A stretch of 64,000 bases of DNA, taken from assembly GCF_030272615.1 (NCBI RefSeq), contig NC_081405.1, positions 316,234,041-316,298,040 on the forward strand, written 5' to 3'. The stretch is from Cryptomeria japonica. Its lineage: Eukaryota > Streptophyta > Pinopsida > Cupressales > Cupressaceae. The notes below the pieces were generated by a model. That model had not been told where the DNA came from. It did not search any database and was given only the letters and a program-made list of their open reading frames with translations. The translations under genes and the position numbers were made by a program. Below, piece after piece: positions 10,751-21,259 of this stretch (position 1 is the first letter of the stretch; every line of letters begins with the position of its first letter).

Positions 10751-11670
10751 ATGACTTCCTTTAGCTCACTCAAGGAAAATTATATTTTATTATTTGCAAT
10801 TTTTTTTACATTTTTGGGGTGTATGTGTCACTTAAAGGTATCTAATGATTAGATTTGGAATGACACCTTTTTTGGTTAAAAAAATAATGAAAAACATAAT
10901 TGACATCAAATAAAATTAAGGCTTACCTATACATAAAGCATCTTATGAATTGTGAATATTCCATTAGAGTAAAAGCACATTGCAAAATGAAGAAGTCACA
11001 TGGATTACAACCACAAACTAGAGAGAGAAAGAAACCTGAAAGAAATTCAACTATATCATTTTTTTTCTTATGGTCTTGTCTCTAAAACTACAACACAAAT
11101 TCAAGGAGCCCTGGCTTATAATGTTTATTTTGTAGAATTTTTCTTTTATCTTTATTTTAAACCTATAAAAAATATTTCCCTATTTCCACTAACTATAATT
11201 TTCATTCCAAGCATTCAGATCATGTGCTTTTTGAAAAGTTTGAATTTTTTTTCTTTGTGATCTTAAAACCACTCAATTTTGATATTGTGAAGGATTATTA
11301 ATAAATTCTAGCAACACAGATCAGTATTTGAATTTGTTCATATAAATATTTTACATTGATGCACTATTTTTTTTAATGTCTTGTATATAATTATTATTTG
11401 AATTTCTCTCTCAACCATTATAGAAGAAATTAAAAACTTGTGAAATGTATAAGTGAGAATGAGGCTTTTTATAGTAATCTAAGTATTGAATGAAATCATT
11501 GTACTGAAAAAACTATGCTTGCTACTTTTTATAAAATAGTTTATCCGATTTAAATAATATCCCCAAAGGGATTTTGCATGACAATGCTCCGGTGCAAAAA
11601 TACAAGTTTACAAGGCCTAGCTCATCATGTTCTCAATCTGAATTAAATGAATCTTTAAAAACCAAACTAA

Positions 11671-12028
11671 TGTTATTAATTAACGACAACAAGACAACTG
11701 ATAAATGCCTAAACTAAATATTTTTTGCAGCTGAATACCTAAAACTTTTCTCAAAATATATAAAAAATCAATATTAAATAGACAACACAAATTTACGTGA
11801 AAAACCCCAACTGGGGAAAAAACTAGGGGAAAAGAATCAACAACATTTTATTAATTGCGAAAATGTACATCAAAAACAACTACATCACAATTCTCAAAGA
11901 GGCTTATGATATAGATTCTAGAAACTAATAAAGAAAGTGTCCACTGAACAACCTTTGGAAACGGAAACAATTCCAAACCTAATCTCCTCATTATAATAAT
12001 TTATTTTATTTGATCTCATAAGTAAAAA
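11671..12028 (-). repeat. 3' LTR of the copia element
   Basis: Shares with 16076-16413 the blocks AAATACGTGAAAAACCCCAAC-like, AACTACATCACAATTCTCAA and GAGGCTTATGATATA. It has an extra GGGAAAAAACTAGGGGAAAAG-like stretch near 11815. The TTGGGAGA tract next to it at 12029-12036 (minus strand) is the polypurine tract. Confidence 0.88.
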
Positions 12029-12034
12029 TCTCCC

Positions 12035-12640
12035 AATTGAGATCAAATAGAGGTTTACACATTATTTTATATTTCCTTGCTGCTGATCCAATTCCAAGTT
12101 GTTTCATCACGTTTGTATCAAACCAATCAAGGTTCTACAAATATATTGTTTATCCCTTGGTTAAAATTTGGTTAACATATCGACTTGATTATCTTTTGTG
12201 TGTATTTTCTCCAAGTATGGTAGATCATCATTAAGAACTTTGTGAATCTAGTGATATCTAACATCAATGTGTTTTGTTTTATCATGAAAGGACGAATTTT
12301 TGGCAACATCAATTGCACTTTGTCTATTACAATTCAATACATACTTTTCTTGTTGCAAACCTAGTTCTTCCTAAAAATTCCTCATCCAAAGCATTTATTT
12401 TCCTGCTTCAGTTGTTGCAATATATTCAACCTCTATGGTAGATAGAGCCATTACTTTTTGTAACCTAGACACTCATGAGACTGTAGTTCCCGAAAAAGTA
12501 TAAATGTGCTATTGTAGCTCTTCGAGAATATATGTTACATGCCATATCAGCATCTGTAAATACTTCCAACAAGATATCAACATCCTGAAAACACAAGCAA
12601 TGATTAACTGATCCTTTAATTTATTTAAGAATCCATTTAA
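12035..12640 (-). pseudogene. pol: Copia RNase H region, heavily decayed
   Basis: This stretch lies between RT and the polypurine tract, where copia RNase H belongs. Minus-strand fragments around 12240-12480 fit a decayed RNase H with many stops. No full motif remains, so the call rests mainly on position. Confidence 0.5.
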
Positions 12641-13685
12641 CTACAGCTTAATGTTCTTTGCCTGGATTTTCCAAAAACCTACTTACAACTCCTACTGAAT
12701 GTGCAATGTTAGGACACGTGCATACCATACCATACAGAAGACTTCCTACCATAGAGGCATATGGAATTTTTGATATTTCTTCGCTTTCTTCAGTACTAGT
12801 GGGACATTGACTAGATGAGAATTTAAAATGAGAAGCAAGTGGTGTACCTATAGGCTTTGCACTAGACATATTAAATTTTTCCAATACCTTTTCAAGATAT
12901 TGTTGCTGCGAAAGCCATAATTTTTTGTTTTCTCTATCACGAGTAATTTGCACCGCCAAAATCTTCCTTGTTGATCCCAAATATTTCATTGCAAAAGCCT
13001 AACTTAATTCTTCTTTTAAGTTTTTAATTGTCAACTTGTCTTTTCTAGCAATCAACATGTCATCAACATACAATAGTAAGACAATGAAATTACCATTTTC
13101 TTCTCTTTTAATGTATACACAATGATCTGCATTTAATATTTTAAAACCATTATTAACCATAAAAGAATTAAATTTCTTATACCATTGGCGTGGGGCTTGT
13201 TTCAACCCATAGAGACTCTTATTTAACTTGCAGACCAAATTTTCTCTACCTTTTTCAATAAATCCCTCTGGCTGCTCGATAAGAATCTTGTCATCTAAAC
13301 ATCCATGTAAAAAGGTTGTCTTGACATCTAGTTGTTCTAATTCTAAATCTAGAGCAGCAACAAGACCAAGTACTACTCATATTGATGTCATTTTAATGAC
13401 AGGGGAAAACTTTTTTGTAAAATTAATACTTGGTTCTTTCTCAAATCCTTTCACCACTAGTCATGCTTTAAATATTTTCTGATTTTCTTTGCCTTCATGT
13501 TTTATGTGATACACCCACTTGTTCATTAGAACTTTTCTTCCTTTTGGTCTTTCAACCAAGTCCCATGTGTTATTTTCATGCAGAGAGTTTATCTCTTCTT
13601 TCATAGCCTTTTTCCAATTTACACAATTTTCACCTTCACTTGCTCCCTGAAAATAAGCAGGTTCACCTTCATCAGTAAATAGCAC
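12640..13685 (-). pseudogene. pol: Copia reverse transcriptase, broken in three frames
   Basis: Three adjacent frames make up a copia RT (RVT_2): 13461-13685 (W-KKAMKEEINSLHENNTWDL), then 12999-13238 (LNKSLYGLKQAPRQWYKKF and the catalytic YVDDM), then 12648-12989 (KKLWLSQQQYLEKVLEKF, YASMVGSLLYGMVCTCPNI). A TGA at 13377-13379 sits where family members carry the Arg of a TSIR-like motif. The catalytic YVDD is intact but the protein cannot be made. Confidence 0.9.
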
Positions 13686-13871
13686 ATATTCTGATGGAGA
13701 ATACCATTGTGAAAGCCTATGTTTCCTACTTAATCGAAAAACTTGTTCTTATACTTCTTGTTGGTGTCCCTGATTTTCATTTTCTTGCAAGGGCTGTTCA
13801 TTATCTTCTTGTAATGGTGGTTGGTTTTCTTATTGTTTTTCCTATACTTTTGGAATTTCAATAAATTGCTT

Positions 13872-14310
13872 CTACACACCATTTTGAATAGCCTTAAACA
13901 TTTTATCTTCATTCAAAATAACATCCCTACTTCTAATAATCCTCCTTGTTAAAGGATCCCACAACCAGCAACCTAACTCATTATCAACATATCCTAAAAA
14001 AATACATTTAAGTAATGTTTCATCCAACTTGGACCTTTGTTCATTAGGACTATGTGCATATGCTTTGCATCCAAATACTTTTAAATGAGTATAACACAAT
14101 TTTTTACCAATCCATACCTTTTCAAGAATACCACCATTTAATGAAGTCGGGGAAGAATGATTTATTAAGTAGAAAGTTGTATTAAAAGCCTTTGCCCAAA
14201 AATATTTTGGCAAACTAGAATTTAAAAGAATGCTCCTTACTTTTCCCATTATTGTTCGATTCATTCTTTCTGAAGTTTCATTTTATTGTGGGGTGCGTGG
14301 AACTGTTTTA
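13872..14310 (-). pseudogene. pol: Copia integrase catalytic-core C-terminal half
   Basis: The peptide from 14264 (MNRTIMGKVRSILL) with LPKYFWAKAFNTTFYLINHS and HLKVFGCKAYAH is the standard copia integrase core end. Just upstream a TAA (14283-14285) replaces the second Gln of the usual TPQQNG motif. The frame runs to 13872, where pol decays into a spacer before RT. Confidence 0.85.
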
Positions 14311-14596
14311 ATGTGCTTTATCCCATGTTTACTACACTAGTCTTCAAACAATTAAGAATAATGTCCCCATCCTCATCTATTCTAATACATCTCAGTAATT
14401 TATTAGATGCATCATAAACCTAATCTTTGGTCTTCATAGGATAAGCCCACACCTTCTTCAATGCATCATCAATAAATGTTACAAAATAAATTGCTCCTCC
14501 TAGTGATTTTCAATTAACTGGTCCACATACATCAGAATTTATTAGATCTAATATTTTTGTATCTCTTTTAGGACTAGCTCTTATAAACGATACCCT

Positions 14597-15185
14597 TTTC
14601 TATCTACCCATAACACAATGTTCACAAAATTTAAATTTTGTACCTTTTATACCAGGTAAAATCTTTTGTTTGGCATTAATTTTTAGGCCTGTTTCATTCA
14701 TGTGGCCAAGTTCTTTTTTCCATAAATCTGGTCCAGACTCCTCCTTTACAATATCAATCATGTCTATTCTTTGTAACTTTGATTTCAATCTATAGAGAAA
14801 GCCTATTTTCTGCCCTTTTGCAACAACCACTGAACCTTTTATAATTTTCCATCCTCCTTTTCCAAACATTGTATGGTAGCCTTCATCATCTTACTTTCAA
14901 AATGAAATCAAATCCATTCCAAGTTCTGGTGCATGCCTAACCTGTGTAATAAATAGACTACAACCATCTTCTATTTTTATTAGAATGTCTCCTATTCCTT
15001 CAATATTACAAAGACTCTTATCACCCAAGTGAACTTTACCATATAACCAAATCTATAAGAAATAAAATCCAATCACTATCATAGTTAGAAGTAGAAAGAA
15101 ATACATCCTCATCAGGTACAATAATTAATACCTCTCCTTCTGACAGGACAGCAATAGTTTCCTCATTATTGTTGGCTACCTTTTG
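14597..15185 (-). pseudogene. pol: Copia protease remnant and integrase zinc-binding domain
   Basis: The C-terminal part of a copia protease is recognisable at 14900-15060 (LGD, IEGIG, VRHAPELGMDLIS), but the DSG catalytic stretch expected near 15070 is gone. The 89-codon frame 14600-14869 is a GAG_pre-integrase domain with W-KKELGHMNETGL and FCEHCVMGR, giving the HHCC zinc ligands. It ends in a TAG where copia proteins normally have the Gln of a KQKRVSF motif. Confidence 0.8.
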
Positions 15186-15189
15186 CTCC

Positions 15190-16055
15190 TCCTTTAATTT
15201 TCAGCAATTCTTTTTGATATGGTCAAGTTTTCCACAATGATAGCAGGTAATTCTTCCACGCCTAGACTTTGACCTGCCTCTAGAAATTGATCTATTGGAG
15301 TTTTTTCAATATGGCTTCCTTCCCCGATCACTCAGGGTTAATGCCTCCATATTTGACATTTCCTCTCCCATTGATTTCCTACACATTTCTTCATTCAATA
15401 AACTGTTACAAACATCTCCAAAAGATAATTTACCTTTTGGTGCATCATTACTTATGGTGACAACTAAGTTTTACCAACTATCAGGCGTATAATTTAATAG
15501 TAGAAGAGCTTTAATCTCATCATCAAAAACAATCTTCAATGAAGTCAATTGATTCAACACTATGTGCAACTCATTTAAATATTTTGCCACTGGACTTCCT
15601 TCCCTCATTTTGAGCTTAAACAATCTTTTCATCAAAAATAATTTATTGATAAATATTTTGCCACTGGACTTCCTTACCTCATTTTGAGATTAAACAATCT
15701 TTTCATCAAAAATAATTTATTGACTGTTGTATCTCGTTCATATAAGTCATCAAGCTTTTTCCATAATGATGCAGTTGTCTTTTCTTGTGAAACATGGAAG
15801 TATACCATGTCTGCCAAAGATTGTCAAATAGTAGCAATTGTCTTTCAATCTAACTTGTCCCAATCTTCATCATATTTTGTGGCTTCTTTGATTTCCCCTG
15901 AATCGACAGTTGTAGATATTTGAGGGTGATTATATCTTCCATTTTCAACCTCCATATGTTAAAGTTTTCCCCTATAAGCTTTTCAATACTTATAATTGAT
16001 TCCATTGAATCACTTGTAAATAAAACTTATTCACACCAAATCTGCAACAAAGACT
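15190..16055 (-). pseudogene. gag: Copia gag, degenerate
   Basis: The nucleocapsid knuckle is clear: on the minus strand 15203-15245 reads CYHCGKLDHIKKNC, a CX2CX4HX4C zinc knuckle. Upstream the frame is broken several times. A 74-bp tandem duplication (15583-15656 and 15657-15730) shifts the frame within the capsid-coding region, because 74 is not a multiple of three. The start codon is not clear. Confidence 0.75.
15583..15730. repeat. 74-bp tandem duplication in copia gag
   Basis: Two copies of CCACTGGACTTCCTT-CCTCATTTTGAG plus CAATCTTTTCATCAAAAA, at 15587 and 15661, differ at a few positions. The period is 74 bp, so it disrupts the gag frame. Confidence 0.9.
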
Positions 16056-16060
16056 TAAGA

Positions 16061-16073
16061 GGCTCTGATACCA
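16061..16073 (-). other. Primer-binding site, initiator Met-tRNA
   Basis: Minus strand TGGTATCAGAGCC, the standard copia primer-binding sequence, two bases inside the 5' LTR. Confidence 0.93.
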
Positions 16074-16075
16074 AT

Positions 16076-16413
16076 TGTTATGAATTAATGGCAGCAAGAC
16101 AACCAATAAATACCTAAACTAAATATTTTGTGCAGCCAAATACCTAAAACATTGCTCAAAATAAATAAAATAACAATATAAAATGAACAACACAAATCTA
16201 CGTGAAAAACCCCAACTACGAGAATCAGCAGCATTAATCATAGAGATGTACATAAAAACAACTACATCACAATTCTCAAAGAGGCTTATGATATATATTC
16301 TGGAAACTAACAAAGAAACTATCCACGGAACGACTTTGGAAACCGAAACGATTCTAAACCTTAACTCCTCATAATAATAATTTATTTGATTTTATTTGAT
16401 CTCACAAATAACA
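16076..16413 (-). repeat. 5' LTR of the copia element
   Basis: Direct repeat of 11671-12028, bounded by TGTTAT at 16076 and ATAACA at 16413, with the primer site directly inside it. Confidence 0.9.
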
Positions 16414-16571
16414 ACTGAACCATACAAACTGAAGAAGGTATCTAAAAACAAAGTCCATCTCCGGGAGTAAAGGAAGACAAAAGTGTTCTCGTTTCATTTT
16501 GAAGCTGGTGAAACATAAAGAACAGACAATTCGTCAATTCTGACAAGATCTTCACTGCTCTGCAGCACTTG

Positions 16572-16577
16572 TTTATT
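16572..16577 (-). terminator. Poly(A) signal of the chitinase gene
   Basis: AATAAA on the minus strand, starting 20 bp after the TAG stop. The copia LTR begins about 160 bp further on, so this signal precedes the element. Confidence 0.55.
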
Positions 16578-16596
16578 TATGCGAAGGTTTGTAATA

Positions 16597-17617
16597 CTAA
16601 CAAGTGAGGTTGGGACCGGGGGAGACATGCAATCTTTCACAGAATTCCTTGTAAAGACGAATCCGCTCCTGCACCGCCAGTGTTCGTCCTCCATCGCATT
16701 CTCCGCCATTGATGGCTCTGATCGTGCTGCCAAATCCTTTTCCGTCGTGGGCAGTCATAGCTTTATGACAATTGCTGTTGATCATCCAAAACCACAGTGA
16801 AGTCTTGAATGCAACGTCTGGCTTTTGGGCAACCAAATCTGGGTTTTTCAGCAGCGGAAATCCCACATACTTTCCAGCAGCTCCGTAGTTGTAATTCCTG
16901 CAAAAAGATTGACGCACATTCATTATTTCAGATAACAAACTAATCATAAATTTTCTAGCTTACAAAATAAATCTACCAGCTCAGCTGAAGTGGCCCTCGT
17001 CCGTAGTATTGATTTCCACTCGGACAAGGATATTGTTTGGAGGGCTCGCAATAGGTGTCCTTTTCAACTTCTTCCACATAGCACAGATCTGCAAAAAGAA
17101 TATTACACTCTCATATTTCACAAACAATCATACAGTCAATTAATATACAAGTGAGAGGAGAAATATTTTCCGTACTTCCAGTCTCATGGGCGACGTTGGC
17201 AAAGAAAGCAGCAAGCTCTCTCTTGCGAACTTCAAGACTCCCGGTGGTGCCAAAGCCACCGAAATTGCTAGCTTTCGCTGCGCTGATAAAGCCATCGTAT
17301 GTGTAGAAGTTGTTTCCCACACAAGAAGCAGAAATTCCTGATTTTATCTGGTTAAAGAAGTCCTTAGTGATTATAGATTGAATTGATTCAATGGATCTAG
17401 AGGAAGTAGGAACAGAAGGGGAAGGTGGAGATTTAGCATTGCATGGGCCCTCCTGACAACCTTTTCCACAATAATCTTGAGTGCTACCACAGTAGCCATA
17501 TTTGCTGCAGCACAGTCCTTTGGCGCACCCACAATTCTGTGTTGAGCAAAATTGCGTCTCTCCAAGGATTACGACCGTGGCCATCATTAACATTAAAATC
17601 TTCCTATATGTCGCCAT
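16597..17617 (-). CDS. Class IV chitinase (GH19 with hevein-type chitin-binding domain), three exons
   Basis: Exons on the minus strand are 17176-17617, 16977-17088 and 16597-16897, separated by introns of 87 and 79 bp with GT-AG ends and TTTTTGCAG acceptors. Joined they give 855 nt, 284 codons plus stop, with no defect. Residues 1-27 form a hydrophobic signal peptide, about 28-60 a hevein domain with all eight cysteines (NCGC, LCC, YC, YC, GC, PC), and 61-74 a Ser/Pro linker. The rest is a GH19 catalytic domain: HETG with the proposed acid Glu145, a second acidic pair at 153-154 (YVEE), [25 protein letters not shown] and the [10 protein letters not shown] signature. Such enzymes cut chitin in fungal walls and are secreted defence or pollen proteins. 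The length and deletions fit class IV. The Met is chosen by the good context CCATGG and by the signal peptide. It is the only intact host gene here. Confidence 0.95.
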
Positions 17618-17666
17618 GGCTGAAATCTTCTTGGTTTAACTTGCGAATTATGTGCAGCATGTATGG

Positions 17667-17674
17667 TATATATA
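17667..17674 (-). promoter_or_regulatory. TATA box of the chitinase gene
   Basis: TATATATA about 50 bp upstream of the ATG, implying a short 5' leader of roughly 20-30 nt. A W-box-like TTGACT lies at 17765-17770 on the plus strand, about 150 bp upstream of the ATG; WRKY control is typical of defence chitinases, but one copy is weak evidence. Confidence 0.65.
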
Positions 17675-17689
17675 GGTCTAGAGGAAGCT

Positions 17690-18239
17690 CTGATTTATGA
17701 GTGCGTTCCTTAAAGATACTGTAAACAGGTAAACTCTCGTCTAAAATTCTTGTCCTTAGTGACCTTGACTAGTTATATTTAATGGCGGTATGGCCCTACT
17801 AAGATACTTGGGTTATCAACATATTTATAATGTTTGGGAAGATTCTATCACATGAAAGGGAGAATTCTAAGGGATTTTAGATAGACCTTATTAGTTCCTG
17901 CCCTTTCAAGGAACTATTGGGGAGGGTTAATTTTAACATTCGAATAGTTTTTCATTGCTGCAACCAATCAAGTTTCATACAAGAAATTTCATGAAATGCA
18001 GTGTCTCCATTTTGCAATGTTTAAATATTCGAAAGTAATCAAATTTTAATCAAAATGCATTAATAAAAGAATTTGTTGTCATCTTATTGGATGAAATTAT
18101 TGGAGCGTTATGGATGCCTTGAAATGCTTAAACTGCTTATTCGCTAGTTATTCGGTCACTACAGGATTGCAGAGGGGAGTAGGTTGACAATAACAGTTGG
18201 CCTATAGGCAATAGAAGGTGTGAAAACCTAGTCTTACGT
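17690..18239. other. Upstream flank of the chitinase gene, no gene seen
   Basis: Ordinary AT-rich DNA holding the presumed chitinase promoter. No open frame or repeat recognised. Confidence 0.4.
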
Positions 18240-18660
18240 TGGCTGTGAATTGTTTATTTCACAGCACGATGCACGACACGAAGATGTCCAGGTAGAGGTA
18301 GCTTCGTCCGATAACCAGAAGGCAAGCAGAAGAGATCATCAAGGTGGAAGGCGGGATAAGGGCGGTCCAACTAGCCAATCATATAGCACCGCCCTATCTC
18401 GATATGGGAACGCCGGCCGGGCACAGCACTGAAGCGAAAGGTCCCAGATCTCACAAGGTACAGAGAATTGCCACCTGGCACATTTATTAGTTGGGGCAGA
18501 GAGAGCCCTCTCCGGGGCATTCATTCCAAATTCAGGCATGTTGTTGTTACCTCATTTCAAAAGGCATGTGTGAAGTCTCCAGACCACAACCTTCTTTGCA
18601 GCATTGGGCAGGAACTGCGCTGCCCTGCAGCACTTGTTATCAAATAGGATTGTCATATTT
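18240..18660. other. GC-richer patch of unknown origin
   Basis: This 0.4-kb block is clearly richer in GC than all its surroundings. It begins with an 8-bp inverted repeat (GCTGTGAA 18242-18249 and TTCACAGC 18258-18265). Short frames exist on both strands (18250-18432 plus, 18339-18539 minus) but neither shows a known domain. It could be a remnant of an older LTR or of a gene; I cannot tell. Confidence 0.35.
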
Positions 18661-19750
18661 AGGGATTCTTTTTTGGGTGTTTTAAATTGTATTTCTAAAG
18701 GTGTTTTTTTATTTTTATATTGAAAAAAGAGAGAACATCTAATTAATATAAGATTTGGATTAGTTTTCACATAAATGTAAAAAAATATTGTTATATAGAT
18801 ATTTATTTAATATTTATTTATATGAATTTAAAAACAAAATGATTTTTGGGTCAATATTTGGATATAAAAAATTTCACATTGATCATGAGATGTACATGGG
18901 ACGTTTTTGCAGGTTCTTAATATTGGTAATTCTATATGGTAATCATTTTTTGTTGATTGTTAATTGACATCTATGGAATTGGACATGGTGCATTGGACAA
19001 TGTTTGGCTTTAGGATGTTGAGTTGAATTTCACTAAACACATTTCACATTATCTTTAATTTGTGATCCATGTTCTTCAAAGGTCACAAGTTTAAAATTAG
19101 ATTAACTTGAGGAAGAAAAAATAAATAGGAATGAATGTTTTCAAATTAAATTGTGTAATATTAACTTATGTGACCATTTTTTGCACTATTAATTGTTCCT
19201 TAAGAGTGAAGATATAACAATATTGCTATTGGGAAATAGCCATACATTCTTACTAGAATACAATTGTTTTTATGCTACCTAGCCTATGCTACAATAAATT
19301 ATAGTTAATGGAACATATAAATAATACTTAATTCAATTATAAATATATACTAATAATCATATTATTATTACAATAATATTATCAATTGAAAAACATTTCA
19401 TGTAACAACATTGACAACTCCAATTTCTATCACTACTAATATAACAATGATTTATTCCATATAATTTATTATATTTTAAAATTACAAAATCAATTTTATC
19501 TCATAAAAATTTAAGCAGAATCTCTTTTAAATAAAGATATAACTAGAATGTAAACTATATTAAATTCTAATATTACAAATAAATATTGTCAAATGAACTA
19601 ATAACGTTAACAGGCACTGATAATTAACATAAATTTTGTTTGATTGTCATAGAGAGGCCAAACTTGAGTGATCGTTGATAAGCACCTGGGCTTGGACTGT
19701 TTGGGCACAAGCAGGCTGTAAATCAGTGGCGACAGATACAAACAGTTTAA
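18661..19750. other. AT-rich DNA without recognisable features
   Basis: I see no gene, repeat or element end in this stretch. Confidence 0.4.
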
Positions 19751-19806
19751 CCAAGCATTTTAACCAAGGTTAATGCCGGCCATTTGGCTTTGTAAAAATC
19801 GTACAT

Positions 19807-20144
19807 AGCAGTCGTTTATGAAGAGAATTAATATGTTCTCCAATAAATCCAGATCTGTTGAAAGGTTTATATTTAAAAAGCAAAAAATTCATTCGTTTAG
19901 AATGAGGGTTCCTTTTGAAAACGACTCCTGCCAGTAGAAGAAGATCGGTGATAGTGAGGATTGGCCACAATTTTTAGCAGTCGTTTATGAAGAGAATTAA
20001 TATGTTCTCCAATAAATCCAGATCTGTTGAAAGGTTTATATTTAAAAAGCAAAAAATTCATTCGTTTAGAATGAGGGTTCCTTTTGAAAACGACTCCTGC
20101 CAGTAGAAGAAGATCGGTGATAGTGAGGATTGGCCACAATTTTT
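19807..20144. repeat. Perfect 169-bp tandem duplication
   Basis: 19807-19975 and 19976-20144 appear identical over 169 bp, starting AGCAGTCGTTTATGAAG and ending TTGGCCACAATTTTT. The corresponding place in unit 2 (26080-26220) has a single diverged copy, so this duplication is recent and specific to unit 1. Confidence 0.95.
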
Positions 20145-21259
20145 AAGATGCAATGTCTATACATTTATAGGTATTCGTCTGATTCAAACAAATAAATGTT
20201 TTTGAATGCACTCGCCAGCGCAGATCACAAGTGCTTGTGTTTAAATTTTATGATGTAGTTATTTATAGTGTATATAAATTTAATTTTATTATAATAATGC
20301 CTTGCAACCATTCAGCATAATAGTTATTTTATTAAGGTAGATTGAATGGTTAATTGAAATTTTTAAACATTTATAATGGGCGATGTTTATTAGTATTATT
20401 AAAGATTTTTTATTGGTTCAATATTATTATAATTAACAATCATTTAATTATATGTATCACAATTTATTTTATTAAGTGGGTTGAATGTTTATTTGATCAT
20501 ATATTAATTAATCAGAAATTTATAATCAAAGTCTTTATTAATATTGTTAAAGGTTTTTTATTGATTGAAAAATATTTGAAGTACCAGAATAATTATTTTT
20601 CTAAGATGGATTGAATGCACATTTGACCATAAATAGTAATTAATTGAAATTTTATTATATTAATAATCAAAGGTGTTTACTAGTACTAATAAAGTTTTTT
20701 AAATTGGTTGGATAATATTACAAGTAATAATAAATTGGTACTATGCATCGAAACAATTATTTTACCATGGAGATTGAATGAAAATTTGATCATAAATATT
20801 TATTAATTGAAATTTAAAAATATTTATTGTCACATGTGTATCTAATAAGGAGGGATAAACAATATAATTATATATGATTATGTATAAAAGTTTTTTTCAT
20901 GTTGAGATACTGTAAATCTAATATCATGTGTAAATATTAAATATTAATTAAAATATCATATATTGATAGTAAATATTTTAGAGTATCATAAAATTAATTG
21001 GCTTTCCAAAATTAATGACCATTAATCTTTAGAAAGTTGTTTTATGAACTCATTCAATGCCTCTAGATATTCTTTCAATTTATTTATTTATTTTTTATAA
21101 AGATAAGTGGGTTTTACAAGGACCCGAAACCTAAATTTTGACAACTGTCGGCCAATAGCCAAACTGGTAAGAAACAGTAGCAAAACAGGGGAGCAACCTG
21201 AGGCAGAAACAAAAACAAAGGAACCACAGACAAACAAGCCAAAACAAAAGAAAAATCTC

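Larger units (their letters stand above)
11671..16413 (-). mobile_element. Complete but inactive Ty1/copia retrotransposon
   Basis: The element has two LTRs (11671-12028 and 16076-16413) that start TGTTAT and end ATAACA or a decayed form on the plus strand, a tRNA-Met primer site, a polypurine tract and gag-pol in copia order (gag, protease, integrase, RT, RNase H) on the minus strand. Flanking 5-mers are ACTAA (11666-11670) and ACTGA (16414-16418), a near-matching target duplication. The LTRs differ at many positions and pol is broken into fragments, so the insertion is old. It ends 184 bp beyond the chitinase stop codon, in the 3' flank of that gene. Confidence 0.9.

Noticed and set aside
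17111-17175. Extension of the first chitinase exon to a stop at 17111
   Set aside because: The peptide loses family similarity right after HETG, where a GT donor begins, and splicing to 17088 restores the conserved LCYVEE sequence.
18250-18539. Overlapping short frames on both strands in the GC-richer patch
   Set aside because: No domain, no splice context and no start context; GC-rich DNA gives fewer stops by chance.
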